Of a stretch of DNA of 53,829 nt, positions 15,503-23,646 are shown piece after piece. Positions within the stretch are counted from its first letter, which is position 1. Each line of letters begins with the position of its first letter. Position numbers and translations under genes: made by a program. A model generated the notes under the pieces. That model was not told the origin of the DNA, ran no database searches, and saw only the letters and a list, made by a program, of their open reading frames with translations. Source of the stretch: Corynebacterium pilosum DSM 20521 = CIP 103422 (GTDB lineage: Bacteria; Actinomycetota; Actinomycetes; Mycobacteriales; Mycobacteriaceae); assembly GCF_000373805.1 (NCBI RefSeq), contig NZ_KB892469.1, forward strand, positions 82,338 through 136,166. Reading direction: 5' to 3'.

Positions 15503-16345
15503 ATGCCAGCTTTTGAAGCCCGTCCAGGAATGCCCTACTGGGTGGACATGTCCACCAAGGACCCGCGCAAATCCACCTACTTCTATGCCAAATTGCTGGG
15601 GTGGGACATCGGCGGGGCTGGCGGGGACGAGGCGGCGGCTGGTGTGGCAAGCAGTGACGAAGACGTCTCCTCGGACTACACCATCGCCCGCCTCCAGGGC
15701 CTGCCCGTAGCAGGATTTATCCAGCAGCCGCATGAATCCACCAGCCCAGATACGTGGGTGACCCATTTCCTCTCGGCCGACATCGCGGCAGATAGCGCGC
15801 GCGTGGAAGAGCTTGGCGGGCGCGTACTCTCCCCAGCCACGGAGGTCTCGCTGGGCCAGATGGCACTGTGCTCCGACATCGCCGGCGGCCTGTTCGGGTT
15901 GATCCAGCCTGCAGGGGAGGACGCTTTCGTCGCCGCCGGCGAACCCGGCACCCCGGTGTGGCACGAGTACACCGCCACCGGCCACTTCGAGCAGGCCGCG
16001 GACTTCTACCGCAACCTGTTCAACTGGGAGACCGCCACCGAAGACGGCTACTCCCTCGTCCTCGAAGACGGCGCAGCTTTTGCCGGCCTGTGGGACGCGA
16101 CCGAGCAGTTCCCCAATGAGGTGCCCGGCTTCTGGCAGTCCTACCTTGGCGTACGCGATATCGACGAGGCAGCCCGCCTGGTGAAGGACTTCGGCGGCGA
16201 GATCATTCGCGGGCCCGAACAATCATCATTCGGCCCACTGCTGCTGGTCAGCGACGCCACGGGTGCCACCGTCATGTTGTGCGAAACTCCAGAGCCCGTC
16301 TACGAGGAGGAGCTCAGCGAGGCGGATTCGATCCTGGATCTCTAA
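15503..16345 (+). CDS. Two-domain VOC/glyoxalase-fold protein (CFP30B-like)
   Basis: This ~280-residue protein is made of two vicinal-oxygen-chelate halves. The first begins GMPYWVDMSTKDPRKSTYFY and ends with a GLFGLIQP strand. The second begins PVWHEYTATGHFEQAADFYR and ends TGATVMLCE. The layout resembles the mycobacterial antigen CFP30B (Rv0577), a VOC protein reported to react with methylglyoxal-type metabolites; that function is transferred only by similarity. The ATG at 15503 lies just after the S4 gene stop. The acidic tail (EEELSEADSILDL) is outside the fold. Confidence 0.75.
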   Translation: MPAFEARPGMPYWVDMSTKDPRKSTYFYAKLLGWDIGGAGGDEAAAGVASSDEDVSSDYTIARLQGLPVAGFIQQPHESTSPDTWVTHFLSADIAADSARVEELGGRVLSPATEVSLGQMALCSDIAGGLFGLIQPAGEDAFVAAGEPGTPVWHEYTATGHFEQAADFYRNLFNWETATEDGYSLVLEDGAAFAGLWDATEQFPNEVPGFWQSYLGVRDIDEAARLVKDFGGEIIRGPEQSSFGPLLLVSDATGATVMLCETPEPVYEEELSEADSILDL

Positions 16346-16376
16346 CGCACAACCGGCGCCCGCGCACTGTTCGACG

Positions 16377-16382
16377 TATCTT
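16377..16382 (+). promoter_or_regulatory. -10 box for the alcohol dehydrogenase gene
   Basis: TATCTT lies 6 nt before the ATG at 16389, again a leaderless layout. Confidence 0.35.
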
Positions 16383-16388
16383 AAAAGC

Positions 16389-17444
16389 ATGAATACAACG
16401 ACTGCGTGGGGTGCCCCGTCGGGCGGCGCCCCGTTGGAAGCAATGACCATCGACCGCCGCGAGATGCGTGACGACGATGTCCGCATCGCCATCGACTATT
16501 CCGGCATCTGCCACTCGGATATCCACACAGTGCGCGATGAGTTCGGCCCGCGGACGTATCCGCTGGTCCCAGGCCACGAGATCGTGGGGCGTGTCACCCA
16601 GGTCGGGCCCGCAGTGACCAGGCACCAAGTAGGCGACCGAGTCGGTGTGGGCGTATTCGTCGATTCGTGCGGCCAGTGCGCGCCCTGTCAGGCCGGCGAG
16701 CAGTCCTACTGCGACAACGGCCCCACCATGACCTACGGCGCGGAGAACAAGTACGCCGGCGGCGAGTACACCCAGGGTGGCTATGCGCGCGAGATCATCA
16801 CGAAAGAGGCCTTCGTCGTCCGCATCCCGGAGGCGCTTGATTCGGCGTCGGCAGCCCCCTTGCTGTGTGCGGGAATCACCACGTATTCCCCGCTCAAGCA
16901 CTTCGGAGCAGGGCCCGGCAAACGGGTGGCGATCGTCGGCATGGGCGGCCTCGGCCACGTCGCCGTGAAAATCGCGGTGGCGATGGGCGCGGAGGTCACC
17001 GTCTTTTCCCACTCCGACCGCAAGCGCGAGGACGCCCTGGCTTTCGGCGCGCGCGAGCTGATCCCCACAGCGCAGGGGCTTAACGACGATTACCTGAACT
17101 ATTTCGATCTGATCGTCAATTCGGTCTCTGTGGATCTGGACGTGGCGGAATATATGCAGCTGCTGCGCTTTGATGGCGCGTTCGTCCAGCTAGGGCTGCC
17201 GAATGAGCCGCTTCAGGTGCCCGCGCGCGCTTTTACCAGCAAGCGCCGCAAGCTCTCAGGCAGCCTCGTCGGCGGCATCCCGGAAACGGAAGAGATGCTG
17301 CAGTTCTGCGCGGACCACGATGTCACCCCAGAAATCGAGGTCATCGACGCCGACTACATCAACCGCGCCTATGACCGCACTGTGGCCTCCGATGTGCGCT
17401 ACCGTTTCGTCATCGATGCGCGAACAATCTCAAAAACCCTCTAG
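16389..17444 (+). CDS. Zinc-dependent alcohol dehydrogenase (AdhC/YahK cinnamyl-type)
   Basis: This 351-residue medium-chain dehydrogenase has the catalytic zinc motif YSGICHSDIHTVRDEFG, PLVPGHEIVG, and structural zinc cysteines in VDSCGQCAPCQAGEQSYCDN. The NADP-binding GMGGLGHVAVKIAVAMGAEV is near residue 180, followed by a serine (FSHSDRKRED) where NADP-preferring members have Ser. This is the YahK/mycobacterial AdhC group, which reduces a range of aldehydes and may detoxify them. The ATG at 16389 is chosen because upstream sequence in frame overlaps the VOC gene and lacks dehydrogenase features. Confidence 0.85.
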   Translation: MNTTTAWGAPSGGAPLEAMTIDRREMRDDDVRIAIDYSGICHSDIHTVRDEFGPRTYPLVPGHEIVGRVTQVGPAVTRHQVGDRVGVGVFVDSCGQCAPCQAGEQSYCDNGPTMTYGAENKYAGGEYTQGGYAREIITKEAFVVRIPEALDSASAAPLLCAGITTYSPLKHFGAGPGKRVAIVGMGGLGHVAVKIAVAMGAEVTVFSHSDRKREDALAFGARELIPTAQGLNDDYLNYFDLIVNSVSVDLDVAEYMQLLRFDGAFVQLGLPNEPLQVPARAFTSKRRKLSGSLVGGIPETEEMLQFCADHDVTPEIEVIDADYINRAYDRTVASDVRYRFVIDARTISKTL

Positions 17445-17460
17445 AACTGGACGCCTGGGC

Positions 17461-17466
17461 TATACT
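17461..17466 (+). promoter_or_regulatory. -10 box for the secreted serine-hydrolase gene
   Basis: TATACT lies about 50 nt before the ATG at 17519. A ribosome site GGTGAGGA lies between, so this transcript has a leader. Confidence 0.4.
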
Positions 17467-17518
17467 CACACGGAACCGATTTCCGAAGAAACTTAAAACA
17501 GGTGAGGATGCGAACACC

Positions 17519-18424
17519 ATGAGGAAACTAGTCGGCGTTTTTCTCGCCCTCGTCGTCACGCTCGGCCTAGTGCCTGCCGCCAATGCCATGACGCTGAACC
17601 CGGCAGGAGTGCCCGCGCGCACCTCCTTGGCCGTGGTCTACTCCGACGGCAGGGTTGCGGCGTCGCCGAACGGGCACGAATCGCGCCCGGCGCTCAGCCT
17701 GGCCAAGCTTTACCTGGGCTACTGGGTTCTGCACCACGGTGCCCCAGGGCACAAGGCCCAGGTGGAGCACATGCTGCGCGTCTCTGATGACAACATCGCC
17801 ACCCAGCTCGACCGGGCGTACCCGAACGCGATCAACGATGTCGCCCGCCAGTTCGGCCTCGGCGCCACCCGTTCCTCCGGCTACTGGGGATACTCGCGCA
17901 CCTCCGCGGTGGATGTCGCCCGCTTCATCGAGGCCATCAAGCCAGACCCCGTGGCAGCACCTGTCCTCCGCGGTATGTCGGGTGCAGCCCCTATCGCCGC
18001 AGACGGGTTCGCTCAGAACTATGGCACCTCCCGCCTGCCAGGAGTGCAGGGCACCAAGTTCGGCTGGTCCGATGACCGCACCTCCATCACCGCGACCGCA
18101 AGCTACGGCCACGGATTCACCGTCGCAGCGATCACCTACGGCCCCGCGTCTGTGAACACTGACGACGCCGTGCGTGGCTTCGTCGGCGGCCCTGCAGGTG
18201 GAGCAGGCGCACCAGGCCAGCCGCTGACCAGCTCCGTTGGCCCGATCCAGGCGCCGGCACAGCGCGTGGTTGATGCCCTACCTCCGAACACACCGAAGGA
18301 AATCACCAACGCGATCCCACGCGACTGGCTGGTCCCGACCGGGGCACCGGAGGTCGTGCTGCCTGAGCTGCCGCAGATTCCGGAACTGCAGCTTCCGGAT
18401 GTGCCAATGTCGGCACTGCCTTAA
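17519..18424 (+). CDS. Secreted protein with beta-lactamase/PBP-like serine motifs
   Basis: This 301-residue protein has a signal peptide (MRKLVGVFLALVVTLGLVPA, cleavage likely after ANA at residue 23). In the mature part, SLAK at residues 60-63 fits the SxxK nucleophile motif, SDDN at about 89-92 fits the SDN motif, and GTKFGW near 184 fits the KTG-type motif, all in the right order for a class A beta-lactamase or penicillin-binding fold. It is shorter and more divergent than real beta-lactamases and has a Pro-rich tail ending in repeated PELPQ-type units, so it may be a cell-wall-associated peptidase or an inactive relative. It has its own promoter and a strong terminator. Confidence 0.65.
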   Translation: MRKLVGVFLALVVTLGLVPAANAMTLNPAGVPARTSLAVVYSDGRVAASPNGHESRPALSLAKLYLGYWVLHHGAPGHKAQVEHMLRVSDDNIATQLDRAYPNAINDVARQFGLGATRSSGYWGYSRTSAVDVARFIEAIKPDPVAAPVLRGMSGAAPIAADGFAQNYGTSRLPGVQGTKFGWSDDRTSITATASYGHGFTVAAITYGPASVNTDDAVRGFVGGPAGGAGAPGQPLTSSVGPIQAPAQRVVDALPPNTPKEITNAIPRDWLVPTGAPEVVLPELPQIPELQLPDVPMSALP

Positions 18425-18440
18425 GCAGCCAGCCCCTCCC

Positions 18441-19376
18441 TCAGACGCCGCGGAGAAATTCCGCGGCGTCTTTAATTTTGGTGCGGTTGACCGCGGGCGT
18501 GGCAATTCGGTGCGTGGAGTAATACTTCGCTACCTGCACGTTCTCAGCGGCATCGCCAACCTCCGGCCGTGCGGCCACCTCGTCGTTAAGCGCTACCTGC
18601 AAGAAAGTCTTCGGCCACCGCGTCACCTCCGGGACCTCAAGGCCGGCGCGCAGCTCGTCGGGAAGTGCTGCCACCGACGCGAGATCCGGAAATGTCAGCA
18701 CCAGCGCGTCAACCTCGTCGGCCACCAGCGCAGCCAGAGCGCCACCGGAACTATACCCCCACGCGGTCACGGAGGCAGCGTCCTGCTCACGCGCATAATC
18801 GATAGCGCGCAGCACCGCGTCGAGCACCTGGTCAAGGGTGTTGTCGGGCAGCAGAGGGTAGTCCAGATCCAGGATCGTGGTGCCGGACAGCTGGGCCGCC
18901 GCAGCCACCTCGGGGCGCCAGGAATGCTCCAGCGCATTGCCGGACCCGCGCCACCAGCCGCCCGAGTGCAAAGACACAGCCCAGCGCCCGGTTGGCTCCG
19001 AAGGCGTGAACTGGGCCGCGCTTAACGACGAACCCAGCGCCACCTCGGTGGCCTCTACGCCTTCGGAGAACGCCACCCCCGGCATGGTGTGATCCACCGC
19101 GGAGCCCAGCATCAACATCGCGGCGTGCGTGATGCGGTCTGGCAGCAGGGCCGTATACCGATCAGCGGGGGCCGGATCGCCTGACCCGCCCTTCCACGGC
19201 GGGGTGAACTCGGGCAGGGGATAGGTGGCGTCCATGTAGGACACCAACTGTTCCAACTGCTTATCCTCGGGGAGGGTGCGGCGCACGCCCCCGACGTTGA
19301 ATTCTGCGGTCCCTTGCTCGTTGATGGGGTAGTCGTCCGTGGGGTCGCCCGGTTCTAGTTTCGGTGGAGGAGTCAT
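18441..19376 (-). CDS. Alpha/beta hydrolase (HSL-type esterase-like)
   Basis: This 311-residue protein has the nucleophile elbow GYSSGG near residue 212 and an oxyanion-hole-like SLHSGGWWRGSG near residue 136, as in the hormone-sensitive-lipase branch (HGGG). A substrate-binding lid region of about 120 residues precedes these. No signal peptide is seen. The last codons overlap a terminator hairpin shared with the convergent secreted protein. A TACGCT sequence lies 8 nt before the ATG, with AGGAGCT too close to serve as a normal ribosome site, so a leaderless start is likely. The substrate is unknown. Confidence 0.75.
   Translation of the reverse strand: MTPPPKLEPGDPTDDYPINEQGTAEFNVGGVRRTLPEDKQLEQLVSYMDATYPLPEFTPPWKGGSGDPAPADRYTALLPDRITHAAMLMLGSAVDHTMPGVAFSEGVEATEVALGSSLSAAQFTPSEPTGRWAVSLHSGGWWRGSGNALEHSWRPEVAAAAQLSGTTILDLDYPLLPDNTLDQVLDAVLRAIDYAREQDAASVTAWGYSSGGALAALVADEVDALVLTFPDLASVAALPDELRAGLEVPEVTRWPKTFLQVALNDEVAARPEVGDAAENVQVAKYYSTHRIATPAVNRTKIKDAAEFLRGV
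18443..18478 (+). terminator. Strong intrinsic terminator (bidirectional)
   Basis: AGACGCCGCGGA (18443-18454) and TCCGCGGCGTCT (18460-18471) form a perfect 12-bp stem with a 5-nt loop, followed by TTAATTTT. It lies inside the last codons of the convergent hydrolase gene, so it can end both transcripts. Confidence 0.85.
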
Positions 19377-19460
19377 AGCTCCTAAGCGTAGGCGATGGCA
19401 GAGGGGTACATTTGAATGGCAACACGTCCACGCTGGCCCAGCTACCCCAAGGAGAGCGAC

Positions 19461-20087
19461 ATGAGTGGTGTTGCAGAAATTTATGATGTCGAACTAGACC
19501 CGACCAAGGAATCGATCGTCGCGCATTTCGGCGCGATTCAGGACCTGCTCGGTTCCTACCGTTTCGTCGACCCGGACGGCAAGGTGGGGATCGAAATCCA
19601 CATCGGCCACGACATGGAGCGGCGCTTGATGCAGTTCGCCACCGTGTACACGGAGACCGACGAGGCACCCGAGGCGCTGTTCACCGCCACCGAGCACCCG
19701 GTGTTGGGCACCCGCTATGTAGCGCCGCTGACCTCGAACGCGGTGGCGGTGCGCGAGGTGATCCGCGTGATCCTCGAAGCCGACAACGGCGCTGAATACT
19801 CTAACGGTTCCGGCCCCGCCGTCGACGTGCGTGGCTCCGGAACCGAGGAGGAATTGTCCAGCGTCGGCGCAGTAAAAATTTCGGAGTACACCCGCCAGCG
19901 TGCCGTCGGAACAGTGCTTATCGACGATAAGCCCCGCTCTTTCCTGCTGCGCATCCCGAACCTGTTGGTGCCCGGCCGCGAAATCGCGAGGGGTCACACC
20001 ACCTCAAGGATGCGCCTGACTGGTTGGCCGCCGGAGAACCCGGAGGACAAGCGTGTCCTGGCCGAGCTCTCCTGGATGGACCGCTAG
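19461..20087 (+). CDS. Maltokinase N-terminal cap-like domain protein
   Basis: This 208-residue protein resembles the N-terminal cap domain of actinobacterial maltokinase as a stand-alone protein. The recognisable part is SYRFVDPDGKVGIEIHIGHD followed by a strand-rich stretch with TEHPVLGTRYV. The kinase domain is absent. In other actinobacteria such free-standing cap proteins occur near trehalose or glycogen genes, but none is present here and the function is unknown. AAGGAG 6 nt before the ATG at 19461 fixes the start. The gene contains an inverted pair of the dispersed 12-mer (19916-19932). It ends 3 bp before the convergent M13 peptidase gene. Confidence 0.65.
   Translation: MSGVAEIYDVELDPTKESIVAHFGAIQDLLGSYRFVDPDGKVGIEIHIGHDMERRLMQFATVYTETDEAPEALFTATEHPVLGTRYVAPLTSNAVAVREVIRVILEADNGAEYSNGSGPAVDVRGSGTEEELSSVGAVKISEYTRQRAVGTVLIDDKPRSFLLRIPNLLVPGREIARGHTTSRMRLTGWPPENPEDKRVLAELSWMDR
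19916..19932. repeat. Inverted, overlapping pair of the dispersed 12-mer
   Basis: GCTTATCGACGATAAGC contains one exact reverse copy (19916-19927) and one plus copy with a single mismatch (19921-19932). The whole 17-mer is a near-perfect palindrome. Confidence 0.7.
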
Positions 20088-20089
20088 CG

Positions 20090-22021
20090 CTACCAGATGG
20101 TGACGCGGTTCTCCGGGGCGATCCACATCGGGGAGGATTCGTCGATAGTGGGAAACGCCTCGTAGAAGTCGTCGATATTCGCGGCGATCACGTTGCAGCG
20201 GAACTCGGCGGGCGAGTGTGGGTCGATCGCCAAGTACTGCTCCGCCATCTCTGGGCGGATGGCGGTGCGCCACACGCGTGCCCAGGCCAGGAAGAGGCGC
20301 TGCATGCCCGTGTATTCCTCTTCGTCCAAGGCGGGGTCGGCGCCCTCGACGTCGAAGGGCTGCTCGGGGCCGTCGTCCAGGCCCTTGTCCTTCAGATACA
20401 TCTGGTAGGCCACCACCGCGATGCCCAGTCCACCCAGGTCACCGATGTTTTCGCCCAAGGTGAATTCACCATTGACACCATCGATGCCTTCCTTGCCCTC
20501 CAGAACGGAGGGGATCAGGCCGTCGAACTGCTTGACCAGCGTTGAGGTGAGCTTGTCGAAGGCCTCGCGGTCCTGCTCCGTCCACCAAGAATTCAAGTTG
20601 CCCAGGCCGTCGTAGCGGGAGCCCTGGTCGTCGAAGCCGTGGCCGATTTCGTGGCCAATCACCGCGCCGATGGCGCCGAAGTTCTCGGCGGCGTCGGCCT
20701 CTGGATCGAAGAATGGCGGCTGCAGGATCGCGGCCGGGAAGGTGATGTCGTTGACCACCGGGTTGTAGAAGGCGTTGACGGTTTGTGGGGTGGTCACCCA
20801 CTCGTCGCGGTCGGCGGGACGGCCCAGCTTGTTCAGCTGGTAGTCGTGCTCGAACTCGGCCCCGCGGCGCACATTGTCGACCACGTGCGTCCCCGCCGGG
20901 CTGAATTCCAAAGTATCGAAGCTGCGCCAAATGTCGGGGTAGCCGATCTTCGCATTGAACTGCGCCAGTTTCTCGGTGGCACGCACGCGGGTCGTCTCCG
21001 TCATCCATTCCAGCTGGGAGATACGCTCGCGGTAGGCGCGGATCAGGTAGGTCACCAGCTCCAGCATGCTTTCCTTGGACTCACGCGGGAAGAAGCGTGC
21101 CACGTACTCCTTACCGATGTCTTCGCCCACCAGCGATTCAGCAAGCCCGACGCCGCGCTTCCACCGGTCACGCTGCTGCGTTGCGCCGGAAAGAGTGGTG
21201 CCATAAAACTCGAAGTTCTTCGCGCCGATCTCTTCCGCCAGCACGCCGGCGCGGGAGCGCAGAATGGCCCAGGTGGCCCACAGCTGCCAGTCCGCCAAGT
21301 TATCGGGGCGTAGCAGGCGGGCCAAGTGGTCGGTGAAGGACGGCATCATGTTGATCACACGGCCCTCGGTCAGCCCAGATCCCGCCAGCATGGTCTGGAT
21401 AATCTCCGGCAGCTCGGAGATGTCGGTGGGGTTATAGGTGGCCATCGCGTCGCGGGTCTTCACCACGTCCCAGTGGCCGGCGGCCAGTTCCTTTTCCATG
21501 GCGACAATGCGGGTGGCAGCGGCCTCCACGGGCAGCCCGAAGAGCACCTCGGGGTCCAAGAATCCCAGCATCTCGGCCACGTGCTTTTCATATTCGGCCA
21601 ACGTGTCCGCGTGGGACTCGGAGCGGTAATAGGCCTCGTCGGGAAGCCCCAGACCGGACTGCACCAAGTAGGCGACCGAGTTCTCGCCCTGGGAATCCTT
21701 CTCAATGAAATACGTCAGCGGGGCACCGACACCGACGCGCTCGAGCTTGCCCAAGGCGGCGGCGAACTCGTCGATATCTGCGACGGACAACAGGGCGAAA
21801 TCGTCGTCAAGCGGGGCAACCCCGGCGTTGTTGATCGCGTCGGTGTCCATGAAGGAGGCGAACAAGGTGGAGGCGAGCCCGTTACCTTCGGCCACGATAT
21901 CGTGCACGTTTGTTTCGGCATCATCGCGCAGCTTGTGGAAGGTGCCGTCGACACCGCGGTCGTCGGGGATGACGTGGGACTTCAACCAAGGTCCGTTGAC
22001 AAATTGATAGAGATCGTTCAT
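20090..22021 (-). CDS. M13-family zinc metallopeptidase (neprilysin/PepO-like)
   Basis: This 643-residue enzyme has the zinc motif HEIGHGFDDQG near residue 460, the third ligand in GENIGDLGGL near residue 520, and the substrate-binding NAFYNPVVNDITFPAAILQP before the zinc site. The N-terminus (MNDLYQFVNGPWL) has no signal peptide or membrane anchor, as in the mycobacterial Zmp1 type. It is a soluble endopeptidase for short peptides, either cytoplasmic or exported by an unconventional route. TAGAGT lies 6 nt before the ATG, so the start is leaderless and only 29 bp from the divergent secreted-protein gene. Confidence 0.9.
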   Translation of the reverse strand: MNDLYQFVNGPWLKSHVIPDDRGVDGTFHKLRDDAETNVHDIVAEGNGLASTLFASFMDTDAINNAGVAPLDDDFALLSVADIDEFAAALGKLERVGVGAPLTYFIEKDSQGENSVAYLVQSGLGLPDEAYYRSESHADTLAEYEKHVAEMLGFLDPEVLFGLPVEAAATRIVAMEKELAAGHWDVVKTRDAMATYNPTDISELPEIIQTMLAGSGLTEGRVINMMPSFTDHLARLLRPDNLADWQLWATWAILRSRAGVLAEEIGAKNFEFYGTTLSGATQQRDRWKRGVGLAESLVGEDIGKEYVARFFPRESKESMLELVTYLIRAYRERISQLEWMTETTRVRATEKLAQFNAKIGYPDIWRSFDTLEFSPAGTHVVDNVRRGAEFEHDYQLNKLGRPADRDEWVTTPQTVNAFYNPVVNDITFPAAILQPPFFDPEADAAENFGAIGAVIGHEIGHGFDDQGSRYDGLGNLNSWWTEQDREAFDKLTSTLVKQFDGLIPSVLEGKEGIDGVNGEFTLGENIGDLGGLGIAVVAYQMYLKDKGLDDGPEQPFDVEGADPALDEEEYTGMQRLFLAWARVWRTAIRPEMAEQYLAIDPHSPAEFRCNVIAANIDDFYEAFPTIDESSPMWIAPENRVTIW

Positions 22022-22027
22022 GTCTCT

Positions 22028-22044
22028 ACTCTAACTATTAGGCT
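22028..22044. promoter_or_regulatory. Divergent leaderless -10 boxes
   Basis: Minus-strand TAGAGT (22028-22033) serves the M13 peptidase gene and plus-strand TAGGCT (22039-22044) serves the secreted-protein gene. Each ends 6 nt before its ATG, so the two promoters are packed back to back in 29 bp. Confidence 0.45.
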
Positions 22045-22050
22045 GGGTCC

Positions 22051-22707
22051 ATGCTTTCGTATTCGCCTTCTTATCGCTTCGGTCCGCGCCGCACAGGCCG
22101 CCTGTTCGCGGCCTCACTGGCAGCGGTAGTGGCGTTTCTTGCTGCTCCGGCTTTAGCCGTGTGGGCGTTGCCGGATCCGCCAGCTGTGCGGGAGAAAGTT
22201 GAGCTGAGTTCGGCTTATTCGGAGTGGACAGAACCCATCGAGCACCTGGTGTGCGAAGTTGACCCTTACGCCATGACCGGCCAGGGCTGGAACTGCGGCG
22301 GCGCGACGGTCTTAGCGGCGAGTACGGAGTGGACCGATGACCCGGAGCGCACCTTAAGGCGGCAGGTGCGCGCCTACAACGATCTTGTCGATAGCTCTTC
22401 CGGCACGGTCATGACCTTCGGCGACAATCATGTATTTTTCTACCTGGACCGATTCACCGGGCCCACCATCGCGATGACGGTGCGTGGCGCAGGCGAATTC
22501 GACGAGGAAGTGTTGTTCGCCACCGTCAGCGGGTCACACCCCGATGAGGTCGCCTCGGTGGCATCGCAGATCTGGGAGGGGCTGACCGGGACACCGATGG
22601 CGCAGGATGTCCTCGCCCAGCTGCAGGACAGCGGCGTGCTTGACGACGAACCCCTGCCGGGCCGCGAGCGCCCACTGCGCCCCATGCCACAGGTGCAAAC
22701 GCTGTAG
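22051..22707 (+). CDS. Secreted or membrane-anchored protein of unknown function
   Basis: I do not recognise this 218-residue protein. After a basic N-terminus (RFGPRRTGR), residues ~18-42 are a hydrophobic segment ending in AVWALPDPP, either an uncleaved anchor or a signal peptide. The outside domain has one Cys pair (HLVCEVDPY and GWNCGGAT) that could form a disulfide. It has a mixed strand pattern, with SHPDEVASVASQIWEGL near the end. It lies 30 bp upstream of the PrsW-like protease gene and is probably co-transcribed with it. A substrate or partner relation is possible but unproven. Confidence 0.65.
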   Translation: MLSYSPSYRFGPRRTGRLFAASLAAVVAFLAAPALAVWALPDPPAVREKVELSSAYSEWTEPIEHLVCEVDPYAMTGQGWNCGGATVLAASTEWTDDPERTLRRQVRAYNDLVDSSSGTVMTFGDNHVFFYLDRFTGPTIAMTVRGAGEFDEEVLFATVSGSHPDEVASVASQIWEGLTGTPMAQDVLAQLQDSGVLDDEPLPGRERPLRPMPQVQTL

Positions 22708-22737
22708 CGCACAAAAGGAACAGAGGAAAGAAACAGG

Positions 22738-23631
22738 ATGTCCAAGCTTTTTCGCTACACCATGATCATCGCCGTACTGGTCGGCGTGCCCGTCCTGCTC
22801 ATCGACGTTGTCGTCAACCTGCTGCTTGCGCCCAGTGCGACCGCCGCCAGCCTGGCGATCGCGGCCGTGCTGACTATCGTGGTCCTGGCGGTACTGCGCA
22901 AAACCCCGATCTGGCCGCGGTGGTCGTCGTCAAGCATCGGCTGGATCCTGTGCGCCCTGCTGTGGGGTGCCGGCGTGTCGTTGCTCATCGTCATCGCGTC
23001 GGGGCTACCGGCGATGGATCTTGCGCTGGCGCTGCGCTGGGAACAATCGGTGGCCTCCTTTGGCGGTGCCTGGCCGGAGGAGCCCGCAAAGGCGCTGGGT
23101 GTGCTGTTTATCCTCATGTCTTTCCCGCGCTTCTACCGCCCCTGGCACGGTTTCATGGTGGGGATGGTCGTGGGCCTTGGTTTCGACATGATGGAAAACA
23201 TGCTCTACGGCACCATGGGTGGGATGATGCACGCCTCATCCGACATGGCCGGCATGCTGGACACGTGGGGCCTGCGCCTCGTGTTTGGCCCGCTGCTGCA
23301 TACGGGCCTGACGGGGCTGGCCGGCTGGGGGATCGGGCTGGCCTTGTTTGTGGGGGCCAAGCCGCTGAGCTGGCGCATCCGTGCCGTGGCCCTCTACTTC
23401 GGCGCCGCGTTCCTCTTCCACTTCGCGTGGAACTACTCCTGGGAAGAGGAGTGGATGCACTATGTGCAGTTCGCGATCGTCGCCATCGCCCTGTATGGCC
23501 TGTGGGCCTACGTGTGGGTGCGGTCCGTCCGCGCGGCGCGTGCCGACGATACCTACGTGCATACCCCACAAGCGTTGACATCGGTGCGCCAGCTGGAATT
23601 AGAACCAGCTGACACACCGATATCCGACTAG
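22738..23631 (+). CDS. prsW: PrsW-family intramembrane metalloprotease
   Basis: This 297-residue membrane protein has about eight segments. The diagnostic Glu-Glu-x-x-Lys motif is in GAWPEEPAKALGV near residues 110-117. Further conserved parts are the GFMVGMVVGLGFDMMENM stretch near residue 140 and HFAWNYSWEE near residue 220. PrsW of Bacillus cleaves the anti-sigma factor RsiW; by homology this enzyme may clip a membrane protein in the cell envelope, target unknown. AGGAAAG upstream of the ATG is the ribosome site. It ends in a hairpin shared with the convergent emb gene. Confidence 0.85.
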   Translation: MSKLFRYTMIIAVLVGVPVLLIDVVVNLLLAPSATAASLAIAAVLTIVVLAVLRKTPIWPRWSSSSIGWILCALLWGAGVSLLIVIASGLPAMDLALALRWEQSVASFGGAWPEEPAKALGVLFILMSFPRFYRPWHGFMVGMVVGLGFDMMENMLYGTMGGMMHASSDMAGMLDTWGLRLVFGPLLHTGLTGLAGWGIGLALFVGAKPLSWRIRAVALYFGAAFLFHFAWNYSWEEEWMHYVQFAIVAIALYGLWAYVWVRSVRAARADDTYVHTPQALTSVRQLELEPADTPISD

Positions 23632-23646
23632 CCCTAGTCGATATCG
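23618..23646. terminator. Hairpin covering both stop codons of prsW and emb
   Basis: CGATATCCGACTA (23618-23630) and TAGTCGATATCG (23635-23646) are inverted with one bulged base and a 4-nt loop. It spans the 3' ends of two convergent genes without a T-tract, suggesting a mutual transcript end or stabiliser. Confidence 0.45.
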
